Assembly (NCBI RefSeq): GCF_004959935.1
Contig: NZ_SMYN01000001.1
Coordinates: 222,280-286,279, forward strand
Length of the DNA: 64,000 nt
Reading direction: 5' to 3'
Origin: Falsirhodobacter xinxiangensis
Lineage (GTDB): Bacteria; Pseudomonadota; Alphaproteobacteria; Rhodobacterales; Rhodobacteraceae
Part shown: piece by piece, positions 1-13,794 of the stretch
How positions within the stretch are numbered: position 1 is the first letter of the stretch
How the letters are laid out: the number at the start of each line of letters is the position of its first letter
Made by a program: the position numbers and the translations under genes
Notes under the pieces: model-generated
Database searches by the model: none
Seen by the model: the letters and a program-made list of their open reading frames with translations, nothing else
What the model was told of the DNA's origin: nothing

Positions 1-505
1 CCACGGCTTCACCGTCACCGTCGCGGGCCTGATCGCGCAAGGCGGGCAGGAGATTTCGTCCACCGCCATCCGCGCCGCGCTGGCGACCGGCGACATGCGC
101 CGCGCGAGCGCCATGCTGGGCCACTGGCACCGGATCGAGGGCGAGGTCATCCATGGCGAGAAACGCGGGCGCGAACTCGGCTATCCAACCGCGAACATGT
201 CGGTTGCAGGACTTCATCTGCCGAAGCTTGGCGTTTACGCCGTCAAGGTCGATGTTCTGACCGGGCCGCAAGCCGGAAGCTATATGGGCGCGGCCAGCCT
301 TGGCGTGCGGCCGATGTTCGGGGAAAACCTTCCGAACCTTGAAACGCACCTGATGGACTTCAAGGGCGACCTTTACGGCCATCACCTGTCCATCGCCTTC
401 GTCGAGTATCTGCGCCCCGAATTGCGCTTCGACGGGCTGCCTGCGCTGATCGCGCAGATGGACGCCGATTGCGCCAAGGCACGCGCGATCCTTTCCGCCC
501 TTTGA
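1..505 (+). CDS. ribF: Bifunctional riboflavin kinase/FAD synthetase, C-terminal part (cut by window edge)
   Basis: The frame is open from base 2 to the TGA at 503-505, giving 167 residues, so the N-terminal half lies outside the window. The enzyme phosphorylates riboflavin to FMN and adenylates FMN to FAD in the cytoplasm. The visible start holds the end of the adenylyltransferase domain with the ISSTAIR motif. It is followed by the riboflavin kinase domain with the signature GRELGYPTANM, in which the PTAN segment binds ATP-Mg. A conserved GVRPMFGENLPNLETHL stretch typical of the kinase barrel also follows. The fold and order are diagnostic and no lesion is visible. The next gene starts 31 bases downstream on the same strand. 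Confidence 0.95.
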   Translation, partial: HGFTVTVAGLIAQGGQEISSTAIRAALATGDMRRASAMLGHWHRIEGEVIHGEKRGRELGYPTANMSVAGLHLPKLGVYAVKVDVLTGPQAGSYMGAASLGVRPMFGENLPNLETHLMDFKGDLYGHHLSIAFVEYLRPELRFDGLPALIAQMDADCAKARAILSAL

Positions 506-536
506 CAATCGGGCCGCGCGGCCCCAACTAGGCCCG

Positions 537-983
537 ATGATGCGCGAAAGATTCTGGGAAACCGTAAAGCTGAAGGACATGACGCAACCCGAATGGGAGG
601 CGCTGTGCGACGGCTGCGGCAAATGCTGCCTGAACAAGATCGAGTTCGAGGATACGAACGAGGTCGCCTTCACCAGGCTGGCCTGCAAGCTTCTGGACGG
701 GCAAAGCTGCCTGTGCAGCCATTACGAGACGCGGCGAGACTATGTCCCCGACTGCGTGCAGTTGACGCCGAAGACCCTGCCCCGCATCGCCTATTGGCTG
801 CCGCAGACCTGCGCCTATCGCCGCATGTATGAAAAGAAACCCCTGCCCGCCTGGCATCACCTGCTGACCGGGGATCGCGAATCGATCCACCGGGCGGGAG
901 CGTCGGTGCGCGGCTGGACCGTCCCGGAATTCACCGTCCCCGAGGAAGACTGGGAAGACTACATTATCGAGGAGACCCCCTGA
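537..983 (+). CDS. YcgN/YkgJ-type (UPF0260) cysteine-rich protein
   Basis: This 148-residue protein matches the UPF0260/YcgN family in length and pattern. It has CDGCGKCC near residues 24-31, further cysteines in LACKLL and SCLCSHYETR, and the PDCVQLTPKTLP segment. The cysteine arrangement suggests a metal or Fe-S site, as in the wider YkgJ/CxxCxxCC group, but the family has no firmly established biochemical role. Two ATGs stand in tandem at 537 and 540; I take the first. Its stop TGA shares one base with the ATG of the following threonine aldolase gene, so the two are probably translationally coupled. Confidence 0.85.
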   Translation: MMRERFWETVKLKDMTQPEWEALCDGCGKCCLNKIEFEDTNEVAFTRLACKLLDGQSCLCSHYETRRDYVPDCVQLTPKTLPRIAYWLPQTCAYRRMYEKKPLPAWHHLLTGDRESIHRAGASVRGWTVPEFTVPEEDWEDYIIEETP

Positions 984-2020
984 TGTTCTTCGCCTCCGAC
1001 AACGCCTCGCCGGTTCCGGCCGAGGTGCTGGACGCCCTTGCCCGCGCCAATGACGGCTATCAGATGCCCTATGGCGCCGACACGGTGATGGACGGGGTCC
1101 GCGCGCGTCTGCGCGAGGTGTTCGAGGCACCGCAGGCCGCAGTCTATCTGGTGGCGACGGGAACGGCGGCGAATTCGCTGTCGCTGGGTCTGCTCTGCCC
1201 GCCTTGGGGGACCGTCTATTGCCACCGCACGGCGCATGTGCAGGTGGACGAATGCAACGCGCCCGAGTTTTTCATGGGCGGGGCGAAACTGACGCTGGTT
1301 GACGGCCCCGACGGCCGGGTCGACCCAGCCGCGCTGGAGGCGGTGCTGTCGCGCGGAATGGCAGCGTCGGTCCACAACCCGCAGCCCGCCGCGTTGACCC
1401 TGACCAACGCGACCGAACTCGGCACCGTCTACACCCCCGACCAGATCGCCGCGCTGACGGCGCAGGCGAAGGGCGCGGGCCTTGGCACCCATCTTGACGG
1501 CGCGCGGTTCGCCAACGCGCTGGTCGCCACTGGCGCGACGCCTGCCGAGATGACGTGGAAGGCCGGGATCGACATCCTTTCCTTCGGCGGCACCAAGAAC
1601 GGGCTGATGGGGGTCGAGGCTGTGATCCTGTTCGACCCTGCGAAATCGGCGGAGTTCGAGCTGCGCAGGAAGCGCGGCGCGCACCTGTTCTCCAAACACC
1701 GTTACCTGTCGGCGCAGATGGAGGCCTATCTGGACGGCGATCTGTGGCTGCGGCTGGCGGGGCAGGCAAACCGCGCAGCGCGTCGTCTGGCGGACGGGAT
1801 CACCGCCCTGCCCGGCGGCCGCCTGATGCACCCGGTCGAGGCAAATATCGTCTTCGCCGAATTCCCCGAGGCGGCGCATACCCGCGCCAAGGCGGCTGGC
1901 GCGTCCTTCTATGGTCTGCGCGATCTGAACGGCGGCTCGCCCCTTGGGGCGCGGCTGGTCACGTCATGGTCCACCACCGATGCCGAGGTCGATACCTTCC
2001 TCGGGCTTCTGGCTGGCTGA
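983..2020 (+). CDS. ltaE: Low-specificity L-threonine aldolase (PLP-dependent)
   Basis: The protein has 345 residues and belongs to the beta-eliminating lyase family that cleaves L-threonine or L-allo-threonine to glycine and acetaldehyde. The start SDNASPVPAEVLDAL, the LVATGTAANSLSL region that holds the cofactor phosphate, HLDGARFANAL with the PLP-ring Asp, and SFGGTKNG with the Schiff-base lysine at about residue 205 are all present. Length matches the bacterial short-form enzymes. The start overlaps the upstream stop by one base (TGATG). It could also act as a serine hydroxymethyltransferase-like side activity in glycine supply, which is family knowledge and not visible here. Confidence 0.92.
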   Translation: MFFASDNASPVPAEVLDALARANDGYQMPYGADTVMDGVRARLREVFEAPQAAVYLVATGTAANSLSLGLLCPPWGTVYCHRTAHVQVDECNAPEFFMGGAKLTLVDGPDGRVDPAALEAVLSRGMAASVHNPQPAALTLTNATELGTVYTPDQIAALTAQAKGAGLGTHLDGARFANALVATGATPAEMTWKAGIDILSFGGTKNGLMGVEAVILFDPAKSAEFELRRKRGAHLFSKHRYLSAQMEAYLDGDLWLRLAGQANRAARRLADGITALPGGRLMHPVEANIVFAEFPEAAHTRAKAAGASFYGLRDLNGGSPLGARLVTSWSTTDAEVDTFLGLLAG

Positions 2021-2051
2021 AAAGCCTGTGATTAATCTGTCGCAATAACAG

Positions 2052-2077
2052 GATCGCGCGTTTCGCCGCGCGCGATC
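2052..2077. repeat. Stem-loop between ltaE and prs
   Basis: A perfect 9-bp inverted repeat (GATCGCGCG at 2052-2060, CGCGCGATC at 2069-2077) with an 8-base loop lies 31 bases after ltaE and 45 bases before the prs start. No T-run follows on either strand, so it is not a canonical intrinsic terminator. It could be a weak terminator, a leader structure for prs or an mRNA end. Confidence 0.45.
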
Positions 2078-2122
2078 AGGTGCTATTGGGTGCGCGACGA
2101 TTCCGCTGCCAAGGATAGCCCC

Positions 2123-3139
2123 ATGCCCGCCCTTACCGAGCCGAAGCTGATTTCCGGCAACGCCAACCTGTCGCTTGCCAAATCGATCGCGCGCCGCATG
2201 GCCGTGCATCGCGGCATGGCGGTCAGCCTGGTGGATGCCCGCGTCGAACGGTTCAACGATCAGGAAATCTTCGTCGAGGTTTACGAGAATGTCCGCGGCG
2301 AGGATATGTTCATCATCCAGCCGACCTCGAACCCGGCGAACGACAACCTGATGGAACTGCTGATCATTGCCGACGCGCTGCGCCGGTCTTCGGCAGACCG
2401 GATCACCGCCGTGATCCCCTATTTCGGCTATGCCCGTCAGGACCGCCGTTCCAAGGCCCGCACGCCGATCTCGGCCAAGCTGGTCGCGAATCTGCTGGTC
2501 GAAGCGGGCGTGGAACGCATCCTGACGCTGGACCTGCATGCGGCCCAGATCCAGGGCTTCTTCGACATCCCGGTGGACAACCTCTACGCCGCGCCGATCT
2601 TCGCGCTGGATATCGAGCATAACTTCAAAGGGCAGATGCAGGATTTGATGATCGTCTCGCCCGATGTCGGCGGCGTCGCCCGTGCACGAGAGATCGCCAA
2701 ACGCATCAACGCCCCGCTGGCCATCGTGGACAAGCGCCGCGAAAAGGCCGGCGAAGTGGCCGAGATGACCGTGATCGGCGACGTGACCGGCAAGAAATGC
2801 ATCATCGTGGACGACATCTGCGACACCGCCGGGACGCTCTGCAAGGCGGCGCAGGTCCTGATCGAAAATGGCGCGACCGAAGTTCACAGCTATATCACCC
2901 ACGGCGTGCTGTCCGGCCCGGCAGTCGAACGTGTGACGAAATCGGTCATGAAGTCGCTGGTCATCACCGATTCCATCGAGCCAACCGAAGCCGTCAAGAA
3001 CGCGCCGAACATCCGAATCGTGCCGACCGCGCCGATGTTCGCCCAAGCGATCCTGAACACGTGGAACGGCACCTCGGTCTCGTCCCTGTTCGAGACGGAT
3101 ACGTTGGTGCCGATCTACGAAGGCCTCTACTCGCGTTAA
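2123..3139 (+). CDS. prs: Ribose-phosphate pyrophosphokinase (PRPP synthetase)
   Basis: This enzyme makes PRPP from ribose 5-phosphate and ATP for purine, pyrimidine, histidine and NAD synthesis. I choose the ATG at 2123, preceded by AAGGATA, over an in-frame GTG at 2090; this gives 338 residues. Recognisable are [21 protein letters not shown], the flexible-loop segment [32 protein letters not shown], and the PRPP-binding loop [11 protein letters not shown]. Length is slightly above the usual 310-320 residues because of a few added N- and C-terminal residues. The stop interlocks with that of the convergent lectin gene at 3136-3139. Confidence 0.96.
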   Translation: MPALTEPKLISGNANLSLAKSIARRMAVHRGMAVSLVDARVERFNDQEIFVEVYENVRGEDMFIIQPTSNPANDNLMELLIIADALRRSSADRITAVIPYFGYARQDRRSKARTPISAKLVANLLVEAGVERILTLDLHAAQIQGFFDIPVDNLYAAPIFALDIEHNFKGQMQDLMIVSPDVGGVARAREIAKRINAPLAIVDKRREKAGEVAEMTVIGDVTGKKCIIVDDICDTAGTLCKAAQVLIENGATEVHSYITHGVLSGPAVERVTKSVMKSLVITDSIEPTEAVKNAPNIRIVPTAPMFAQAILNTWNGTSVSSLFETDTLVPIYEGLYSR

Positions 3140-3486
3140 TCGACGTCCCAATCGTCCTCGGTCCGAACGGGACCGAGGGCGGTCCAATCAGCCCTGATCC
3201 GCGCGACGCGCGTGTCGGCCCAGGTGCGGAAGACGAGGTCGAACCCTTTCCGCGACACCTTTTCCGCAGCGATATCGGCGCGCACCGCCGTCGTCTGATC
3301 CATATCCCACATCGCGATCCCCACCATGACGGTCGGCGCCTCGGCAAAGGGTGCGTCGAACTGGACGGTGTGGCGGCTTTCCCGCGGGCCGTTGCCCGTC
3401 CACATCTCGCCCCCATGGGCGAAGTCGGCAAACATGACCTTGGACCCCTGACAGATGCCCAGATTGGCGGTGGTGATATTCTTCAT
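3136..3486 (-). CDS. Small H-type lectin domain protein
   Basis: This 116-residue protein resembles the H-type lectin domain (PF09458) of snail agglutinins and discoidins. It has a beta-sandwich-like sequence with [31 protein letters not shown], and a closing [25 protein letters not shown]. There is no signal peptide. The frame stays open upstream to 3564, but that part only translates the atp terminator hairpin, so the ATG at 3486 ([10 protein letters not shown]) is the likely start. No strong ribosome-binding site is visible. It lies just after the atp operon terminator and is convergent with prs. The ligand is unknown. Confidence 0.75.
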   Translation of the reverse strand: MKNITTANLGICQGSKVMFADFAHGGEMWTGNGPRESRHTVQFDAPFAEAPTVMVGIAMWDMDQTTAVRADIAAEKVSRKGFDLVFRTWADTRVARIRADWTALGPVRTEDDWDVD

Positions 3487-3530
3487 GGACCCGTCACATT
3501 GCAACCGGTCGAGTTTAGAGCGGTCGCGGA

Positions 3531-3561
3531 AATAAAAAAGGCCCCGCAATGCGGGGCCTTT
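3531..3561 (-). terminator. Intrinsic terminator of the atp operon
   Basis: On the minus strand an 11-bp perfect stem (AAAGGCCCCGC, loop of three bases at 3548-3550) is followed by a T-rich tract (TTTATT). It sits 17 bases after the atpC stop and ends just before the lectin gene. This is a textbook rho-independent terminator. Confidence 0.9.
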
Positions 3562-3577
3562 CATAAAACTGGAGAGA

Positions 3578-3976
3578 TCAGTGACCTGCGGCGTGGCGCA
3601 TGGCGACGATGTCGTTCACCATCTTCTCCGCCGCTGCCTTGTCTTCGGGCAGCGCGATCTCTGCAAGGCTCTTGGCTTCGGCGATCAGGTCGTCGAAGAC
3701 CGTGCCCGTCGCCTCCTCGACCGGGATGGCTTGTTCAGCCAGCACCGAAATCGCGGTCTGCGTGATCTCGGCAAAGCCGCCGGTCACGACGAAGGACTGG
3801 CTGCCCTGAGCGTTGGACACGCGCAGGATGCCGGGACGCAGGGTGGTGATGGTGGGCGCATGGCCCGCCATCGCCGTCATGTCGCCCTCGGCCGCCGGGA
3901 TCTGCACCTCGGTCGCGGCGACGGAGGCAAGCCTCCGCTCCGGCGACACGAGGTCGAATTGCAGGGTGTCGGCCAT
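3578..3976 (-). CDS. atpC: F1F0 ATP synthase epsilon subunit
   Basis: This is the 132-residue epsilon subunit, part of the rotating central stalk of F1 and an inhibitor of ATP hydrolysis. The N-terminal beta-sandwich is clear: [35 protein letters not shown] and [11 protein letters not shown] short helical C-terminus follows ([22 protein letters not shown]). It is the last gene of the F1 operon, 9 bases after atpD, and is followed by the terminator at 3531-3561. As in many alphaproteobacteria the operon encodes only F1 and the F0 genes are not next to it. Confidence 0.95.
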   Translation of the reverse strand: MADTLQFDLVSPERRLASVAATEVQIPAAEGDMTAMAGHAPTITTLRPGILRVSNAQGSQSFVVTGGFAEITQTAISVLAEQAIPVEEATGTVFDDLIAEAKSLAEIALPEDKAAAEKMVNDIVAMRHAAGH

Positions 3977-3985
3977 GTGTCCCCC

Positions 3986-6303
<2,318 letters not shown>

Positions 6304-6325
6304 CCGTTATCTCCCTGCCCCGCCC

Positions 6326-7863
<1,538 letters not shown>

Positions 7864-7864
<1 letters not shown>

Positions 7865-8424
7865 TATCCGACCTCTTTCATTGCATTCTGGAGTGCTGCG
7901 AGCTTCGAGCGGATCGAGGTGTCGATCATGGTCGAGCCCAGCTTGACGACAAGACCACCGATGAGCGTTTCATCGACGGCGGTTTTCAGTTTCACTTCCT
8001 TGCCGACGCGCGATTTCAGCACTTCGGAAAGTTTGGCGGACTGCTCGGGCGACAGGGCGGTGGCCGAGGTCACTTCGGCGGTCACCTCGCCGCGATCCGC
8101 AGCGATCATCTCGCGCAGGGCGACGACAAGCTGCGGCAGCACGAAAAGACGGCGCTTCGATGCCATCAGCGACAGCGTGTTCGCCAGCACCGGCGACAGG
8201 TTCATCGCACGCGCCACGGCAGCGATCGCGGCCCCCTGATCCTCGCGCGAGTAGATCGGCGAGGCGATCACGTCGCGCAGATCGGCACTGCCCTGCAGCG
8301 CGGCATCAAGCGCGTCCAGATCGGATTCGAGTTGGGGGACCGAGTTGGCGTCTTTCGCCAGTTCGAATACGGCGGTGGCATAGCGTTGTGCGATGCCAGA
8401 GGAAATCGAGGCTGGTTCGGACAC
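7864..8424 (-). CDS. atpH: F1F0 ATP synthase delta subunit
   Basis: This is the 186-residue stator subunit that joins F1 to the peripheral stalk. I start it at the GTG at 8424 ([20 protein letters not shown]), preceded by GAAAGGG. The frame remains open to 8481, but family members begin at this Ser-Glu-Pro-Ala segment. The conserved C-terminal [20 protein letters not shown] is present. It is the first gene of the F1 operon. The 236 bases upstream contain no gene; the operon promoter should lie there but I cannot point to a convincing one. Confidence 0.95.
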
Positions 8425-8660
8425 TGCAACCCTTTCGATGCTTGACCCTGATCGGGGGTATTTCGGCCGCATGGGGGCCATGCGTCACAAATCCGCGTCC
8501 GTTTAGCAGAGCAAACCCGGTGCCGCAACTGTGAAGCAGCCCGCAAAAGCGGCTGAGAGCGCCAACACCAAAGCTTTTTTGGCCTTTGACCGGACAGCGA
8601 CGAATTGACCCATCCACGCACAGCTTCATCCGCGATTTCGCGCTTGCAAACCGCGCAGAA

Positions 8661-9434
8661 TCAGGTCGTCCGCGATTCCACCAGCAGCGGGCTGGGCAAG
8701 GCCGCCGGCTGCGCCACACCCTCCAGCGCCTTCAGCGGGCGCGACACGGCGGCGCGAAGCCCCGGCTTCTTGGGCGCATAGACCTGTTTGGACACTTCGA
8801 CCATCACCACCCCACCCGCGATCCAGGGTGCAAGCCGACGCCCCGCCCCTTCCCACAGCCCCGAAGTCCGCAGCCAGAAGCGTTTGTGCGACGGCGGGGC
8901 GAACAGCGCGGGAAACGCGCGTTCCGGCGTGAAGGCGTGCCGGCGAAGCTGCGCCTCCAGCTGGTTGGCGGAATAGGGGCGCCCGAAGCCGAAAGGTGTA
9001 TTCTCGCTCCGCGCCCAAAGGCCCGAACGGTTCGGCACGATGAACAGCGCCCTCCCCCCCGGCCCCAGCACCCGCCAGCATTCATCCAGCACCGCCGAGG
9101 GGTTCTCGGACGTCTCCAGCCCGTGCATCAGCACCAGCTTGTCGGCCATTCCGGTCTCCAGCGGCCACTCGATCTCCTCGGCCAGAACGGACACGTTGTC
9201 CATCCCGGCGGGCCAGGGCATGACCCCCTGCGGCGCGGGCATCAGCCCGATAACGCGCCGCGCCTCGGCGAGATAGGGGCGCAGCAAGGGCACTGCGAAA
9301 CCATAGCCCACGACCGTCTGCCCCTTTGCCTCGGGCCAGATGCGCACCATCCGGTCGCGCACGGCGCGCTGCGCGACCCGGCCAAGCTGGGTGCGATAGT
9401 AGAAATTGCGCAGGTCGAGCACATCTAGATGCAT
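8661..9434 (-). CDS. Class I SAM-dependent methyltransferase
   Basis: This 257-residue protein resembles the methyltransferase type 11 proteins found next to gloB in Rhodobacteraceae. Visible are a short motif-I-like [16 protein letters not shown] region, [34 protein letters not shown] (here broken by several family variants), and a Trp/Arg-rich C-terminal half. [16 protein letters not shown] corresponds to the usual post-II motif. The substrate is unknown. It is divergent from gloB with 65 bases between the starts. Confidence 0.8.
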   Translation of the reverse strand: MHLDVLDLRNFYYRTQLGRVAQRAVRDRMVRIWPEAKGQTVVGYGFAVPLLRPYLAEARRVIGLMPAPQGVMPWPAGMDNVSVLAEEIEWPLETGMADKLVLMHGLETSENPSAVLDECWRVLGPGGRALFIVPNRSGLWARSENTPFGFGRPYSANQLEAQLRRHAFTPERAFPALFAPPSHKRFWLRTSGLWEGAGRRLAPWIAGGVVMVEVSKQVYAPKKPGLRAAVSRPLKALEGVAQPAALPSPLLVESRTT

Positions 9435-9499
9435 TGCGGGTCGGCGTCTTCCGGGCGAATGTCGAACCCTGAACTTAGGTGCGCCGGAAGGGAAAAGCC

Positions 9500-10267
9500 A
9501 TGCCGCTTGAATTGATGACCATCCCCTGCCTGCGGGACAACTATGCCTTTCTGGTCCACGACCCGGAAACCATGCGCACCGTCTGCATCGACGTGCCGGA
9601 ATCCGGGCCGATCCTTGCCGTGCTGTCGGCGCGGCGGTGGGAGTTGACGCATATCCTGCTGACGCATCACCACGGCGATCACATCGACGGCGTGCCGAAG
9701 CTTCAGGCCGCGACCGGGGCCAAGGTGGTAGGCGCCAGCGCCGACGCGCACCGGCTGCCCCCGCTCGACATCGCCGTCGCCGAGGGTGACACGGTCGAGG
9801 TCTGCGGCGAGACGGTCCGCGTGCTGGAGGTTCCCGGTCATACCGTCGGCCATATCGCCTTCCACTTCCCCACTCCCGGCTACGTCTTCACCGGCGACAG
9901 CCTGATGGCCGGGGGCTGCGGGCGGTTGTTCGAGGGAACTGCGGAACAGATGTGGGACAGCCTGCAGAAGCTGGCGGTGCTGCCGGACGACACGCTGGTC
10001 TGTTCGGGCCACGAATATACCGAAGGCAACCTGCGCTTCGCCGCGACACTTGAACCGGAAAATCCCGATCTTATTTTGCGGATCGAAACCGTCACCGCCG
10101 ATCGGGCCGAAAGCCGGCCCAGCGTTCCGTCATCGCTGGCGGATGAATCGGCCACTAACCCCTTCCTTCGCGCCGATCTTCCCGCCCTGCGGGATGCCGT
10201 CGGTCTGCCCGATGCGCCCGCTGCTGCGGTTTTCGCTGAAATCAGGCAACGGAAGGACAATTTCTGA
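9500..10267 (+). CDS. gloB: Hydroxyacylglutathione hydrolase (glyoxalase II)
   Basis: The enzyme hydrolyses S-D-lactoylglutathione to D-lactate and glutathione, the second step of methylglyoxal detoxification. The binuclear metal motif THHHGDH is at residues 55-61. [10 protein letters not shown], the [20 protein letters not shown] segment and the [14 protein letters not shown] segment with the bridging ligands follow. The C-terminal glutathione-site tail ends RQRKDNF. I start at the ATG at 9500 after GGAAGGGAAA, giving 255 residues, the normal length. It is divergent from the methyltransferase gene. Confidence 0.96.
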   Translation: MPLELMTIPCLRDNYAFLVHDPETMRTVCIDVPESGPILAVLSARRWELTHILLTHHHGDHIDGVPKLQAATGAKVVGASADAHRLPPLDIAVAEGDTVEVCGETVRVLEVPGHTVGHIAFHFPTPGYVFTGDSLMAGGCGRLFEGTAEQMWDSLQKLAVLPDDTLVCSGHEYTEGNLRFAATLEPENPDLILRIETVTADRAESRPSVPSSLADESATNPFLRADLPALRDAVGLPDAPAAAVFAEIRQRKDNF

Positions 10268-10433
10268 GCCGACCTGAAAAGGCCGATCACAATTTGCGAC
10301 CAAGGCGCGTGAAAACCTCGCGCTTTGGAAATACCCCTTGAAGCGCGGGCATAAAGCGACAACCTTCAATGGGACGAGGCAACGGTCGGACGGCCCCGAA
10401 ACCGCCCGGCCCGCAGGACAGGAGCACCACATC

Positions 10434-12755
10434 GTGCCATCGTTTTCCACCACTCTCGAGCAAGCCATCCACGGCGCTCTCGCGCTTGCGAATGCCCGCC
10501 GTCACGAACTCGCCACGCTGGAGCATCTGTTGCTGGCGCTGCTGGACGAACCGGACGCGGCCCGCGTCATGAAGGCCTGCTCGGTCGATCTGGATGAACT
10601 GCGCAAGACCCTCGTGGATTTCATCGACGACGACCTGTCCACGCTGGTCACCACCGTCGATGGCTCCGAAGCCGTGCCGACCGCCGCCTTCCAGCGCGTG
10701 ATCCAGCGCGCGGCGATCCATGTGCAATCTTCCGGCCGGACCGAGGTGACGGGCGCGAACGTGCTGGTCGCCATCTTTGCCGAACGCGAGTCGAACGCCG
10801 CCTATTTCCTGCAGGAACAGGACATGACCCGTTACGACGCGGTCAACTTCATCGCGCATGGCGTGGCGAAGGACCCGTCCTATGGCGAGGCCCGCTCGGT
10901 GTCGGGTTCGGATGAGCCGCATCACGAAACGCCCAAGGCCGAGGCGGGCGAGGCGAAGGAATCCGCCCTGTCGAAATACTGTGTCGATCTGAACGTCAAG
11001 GCGCGCAAGGGCGACGTGGACCCGCTGATCGGGCGGGAGGCAGAGGTCGAGCGCTGCATTCAGGTCCTGTGCCGCCGCCGCAAGAACAACCCGCTTCTGG
11101 TGGGCGATCCCGGCGTGGGCAAGACCGCGATTGCCGAAGGGCTGGCGTGGAAGATCATCAACGGCCAGACGCCCGAGATCCTGGCTTCGGCCACGATCTA
11201 CAGCCTCGACATGGGGGCGCTGCTGGCCGGCACCCGCTATCGCGGTGACTTCGAGGAACGCCTGAAAGCCGTCGTCAAGGAGATGGAGGATCACCCCGAC
11301 GCGATCCTGTTCATCGACGAGATCCACACGGTGATCGGTGCCGGTGCAACCTCCGGCGGCGCGATGGATGCGTCCAACCTGCTGAAACCCGCGCTGTCGG
11401 GCGGCAAGCTGCGCACCATGGGCTCGACCACCTATAAGGAGTTCCGCCAGCACTTCGAAAAAGACCGCGCGCTGAGCCGCCGGTTCCAGAAAATCGACGT
11501 GAACGAGCCTTCGATCCCGGATTCGATCAAGATCCTGATGGGCCTGAAACCGCATTTCGAAGATCACCACGACCTGCGCTACACCAACGACGCGATCAAG
11601 ACGGCGGTGGAGCTGGCCGCGCGGTATATCAACGACCGCAAGCTGCCGGATTCGGCCATCGACGTGATCGACGAGGCGGGCGCGGCACAGCATCTGGTGT
11701 CGGATTCCAAACGCCGCAAAACCATCGGCGTGAAGGAGATCGAGGCCGTCGTCGCGAAAATCGCCCGCATCCCGCCGAAGAACGTCTCGAAAGACGATGC
11801 CGAAGTGCTGCGCGATCTGGAGCCGACGCTGAAACGCGTGGTCTTCGGTCAGGACAAGGCGATCGAGGCGCTCGCATCGGCGATCAAGCTGGCCCGCGCG
11901 GGTCTGCGAGAGCCGGAGAAACCCATCGGCAACTATCTGTTCGCTGGGCCGACGGGTGTGGGGAAAACCGAGGTGGCAAAGCAACTTGCCGGCACCTTGG
12001 GCGTGGAACTGCTGCGTTTCGACATGTCGGAATACATGGAGAAACACGCCGTCTCGCGTCTGATCGGTGCGCCTCCGGGCTATGTCGGCTTCGATCAGGG
12101 CGGCATGCTGACGGATGGCGTGGACCAACACCCCCATTGCGTGCTGCTGCTGGACGAGATGGAGAAGGCGCACCCGGATGTCTACAACATCCTGCTGCAA
12201 GTGATGGATCACGGGAAGCTGACCGACCATAACGGCCGTCAGGTGGACTTCCGCAACGTGATCCTGATCATGACCTCCAACGCCGGTGCGTCGGAAATGC
12301 AGAAATCGGCGATCGGCTTCGGCCGCGACCGGCGCGAGGGCGAGGATACCGCCGCGATCGAGCGGACCTTCACGCCCGAGTTCCGCAACCGTCTGGATGC
12401 CGTCATCTCCTTCGCGCCTTTGGGCAAAGAGGTGATCCTGCAAGTGGTCGAGAAGTTCGTGCTTCAGCTTGAGGCGCAGCTGATGGATCGCGGCGTCCAT
12501 ATCGAACTGACCCCCGCCGCAGCCGCATGGCTGGGCGACAAGGGCTACGACGACAAGATGGGCGCGCGTCCGCTGGGCCGGGTGATCCAGGAAAACATCA
12601 AGAAGCCGCTGGCCGAGGAACTTCTGTTCGGCAAGCTGGTCAAAGGCGGCGTGGTGAAGGTCGCGGTGAAGGACGACAAGATCGAACTGCAGATCGAGGA
12701 GCCGTCCAGCCCCCGCATCACCAAACAGAAACCGCCGCTTCTGACGGCCGAGTAA
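10434..12755 (+). CDS. clpA: ATP-dependent Clp protease ATP-binding subunit ClpA
   Basis: ClpA is the AAA+ unfoldase that feeds substrates, including N-degron proteins brought by ClpS, to ClpP. I start at the GTG at 10434 ([16 protein letters not shown]), with GGAG 10 bases upstream, giving 773 residues. In order: the N-domain with two repeats, the first AAA domain with GDPGVGKT near residue 224 and [13 protein letters not shown], the second AAA domain with GPTGVGKTE near 505 and [12 protein letters not shown], and the ClpP-docking loop with IGF in [11 protein letters not shown] clpS gene is not adjacent. A strong terminator follows. Confidence 0.96.
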   Translation: MPSFSTTLEQAIHGALALANARRHELATLEHLLLALLDEPDAARVMKACSVDLDELRKTLVDFIDDDLSTLVTTVDGSEAVPTAAFQRVIQRAAIHVQSSGRTEVTGANVLVAIFAERESNAAYFLQEQDMTRYDAVNFIAHGVAKDPSYGEARSVSGSDEPHHETPKAEAGEAKESALSKYCVDLNVKARKGDVDPLIGREAEVERCIQVLCRRRKNNPLLVGDPGVGKTAIAEGLAWKIINGQTPEILASATIYSLDMGALLAGTRYRGDFEERLKAVVKEMEDHPDAILFIDEIHTVIGAGATSGGAMDASNLLKPALSGGKLRTMGSTTYKEFRQHFEKDRALSRRFQKIDVNEPSIPDSIKILMGLKPHFEDHHDLRYTNDAIKTAVELAARYINDRKLPDSAIDVIDEAGAAQHLVSDSKRRKTIGVKEIEAVVAKIARIPPKNVSKDDAEVLRDLEPTLKRVVFGQDKAIEALASAIKLARAGLREPEKPIGNYLFAGPTGVGKTEVAKQLAGTLGVELLRFDMSEYMEKHAVSRLIGAPPGYVGFDQGGMLTDGVDQHPHCVLLLDEMEKAHPDVYNILLQVMDHGKLTDHNGRQVDFRNVILIMTSNAGASEMQKSAIGFGRDRREGEDTAAIERTFTPEFRNRLDAVISFAPLGKEVILQVVEKFVLQLEAQLMDRGVHIELTPAAAAWLGDKGYDDKMGARPLGRVIQENIKKPLAEELLFGKLVKGGVVKVAVKDDKIELQIEEPSSPRITKQKPPLLTAE

Positions 12756-12758
12756 AGG

Positions 12759-12783
12759 AAAGGCCCCCGCAAGGGGGCCTTTT
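12759..12783. terminator. Bidirectional intrinsic terminator after clpA
   Basis: A 10-bp stem (AAAGGCCCCC with its complement) closes on a GCAA tetraloop at 12769-12772 and is followed on the plus strand by TTTTCATTT. On the minus strand the same stem is followed by CCTTTACT, so it can also end the convergent DUF2125 gene, whose stop codon lies inside it (12783-12785). Confidence 0.88.
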
Positions 12784-13730
12784 CATTTCAGGCGCGGCGC
12801 ATTCGCCAAGGGGAGCGGCCCGAACCGCACGACCCCGTCTGCCAGCGTCAGCGGCATTTCCACTGCATCGCCATTCGCCATCATGCGGAACCCGCCCTCC
12901 AGCGTCTCGGCCCGGTTTTCTGGGATCAGCCCGGCCTTGACCGCCGCATCCAGCGCGGCGGGCCAATCCTCGACCCGCAGCAGCATCTGCCCTGCGGCGA
13001 AGCCGTCGGCATCCGCCGTCACATCGCCCGACACCTGCACAGAGACATCGCCGAACCGCAGCACCGCCTGCGTCAGCGACAACGCATCCAGCGGCATCTC
13101 CACGGGCCGTTCATCCACCGGCAGGTCGGCCACCACGGGCGCAAGCGTCACGGTGCCGTTCGCGGTGAAGCTGCCGCCACGAAGATCCACACCCGGCGCG
13201 GTCAGGCCAAGGCCTGCGATTTCCAGCGCGACTTCGTGGATCGCACCTTCCGTGACGCGGCTGCCCCAGCGGAAGCTGTCCGCAAGCGCCTCGCCATCGG
13301 GAAGGGTCGCGCGGATGCTCTCGCCCGTCGCGGCGGTCCGCACGGGGGCAAGGTCCAGCCCGACCCGGACCGACCCTTTCAGTCCCGTCGCGGCGACGGC
13401 CACATCGCCCAGCGGCGTTTCCACCACCTGATCGTCCGGCAAGGCAAAGATCACATGCGTCGGGTTGTAGGACAGCGCGAAGATCTGCGCGAAGGGCGCG
13501 CGCCAGCCCCAGCCCGTCTGCGGATCGGCGATATGCGGCGCGGTCACGGTCAGATCGAAGCGGCTGGGAAAGCCCGTGACCGACAGCGCCTCGCGCTCGG
13601 CCACCAGCCCTTCGGCCTGCTGCGCCGCGAACCAATCCTCCGCGCCCTTGCGGAACATATGCGATCCGACGAACCAGTAGCCGCCGTAAGCCACAGCCGC
13701 CACCAGCACACTGCCCAGAACCACCCGCAT
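12783..13730 (-). CDS. DUF2125 domain-containing envelope protein
   Basis: This 315-residue protein matches the alphaproteobacterial DUF2125 family of unknown function. It has an uncleaved signal-anchor-like N-terminus (VVLGSVLVAAVAYGGYWFVG) and then a beta-rich periplasmic region, with GFPSRFDLTVTAPHIADP and FALSYNPTHVIFALPDDQVV typical of the family. I prefer the ATG at 13730, 11 bases after GGGGGAAGG, over a TTG two codons upstream. The gene ends inside the clpA terminator. It is divergent from the ChaC-like gene. Confidence 0.82.
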   Translation of the reverse strand: MRVVLGSVLVAAVAYGGYWFVGSHMFRKGAEDWFAAQQAEGLVAEREALSVTGFPSRFDLTVTAPHIADPQTGWGWRAPFAQIFALSYNPTHVIFALPDDQVVETPLGDVAVAATGLKGSVRVGLDLAPVRTAATGESIRATLPDGEALADSFRWGSRVTEGAIHEVALEIAGLGLTAPGVDLRGGSFTANGTVTLAPVVADLPVDERPVEMPLDALSLTQAVLRFGDVSVQVSGDVTADADGFAAGQMLLRVEDWPAALDAAVKAGLIPENRAETLEGGFRMMANGDAVEMPLTLADGVVRFGPLPLANAPRLK

Positions 13731-13794
13731 TGCCAAACGCCTTCCCCCGTTGATAAGCCAGCCTTTACATGCGCCCGAAAGGAAGGACCAGCGG

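Noticed and set aside
8425-8660. Promoter of the atp operon
   Set aside because: TTGCGG with TAAACG 17 bases on (minus strand) is too weak to report as a site.
10268-10433. Heat-shock (RpoH) promoter before clpA
   Set aside because: CTTGAA at 10337-10342 fits a -35, but the only -10-like CCTTCAAT is 20 bases away, too far for the known consensus.
10287-12500. Minus-strand open frame of about 740 codons antisense to clpA
   Set aside because: Shadow of clpA with no recognisable domain.
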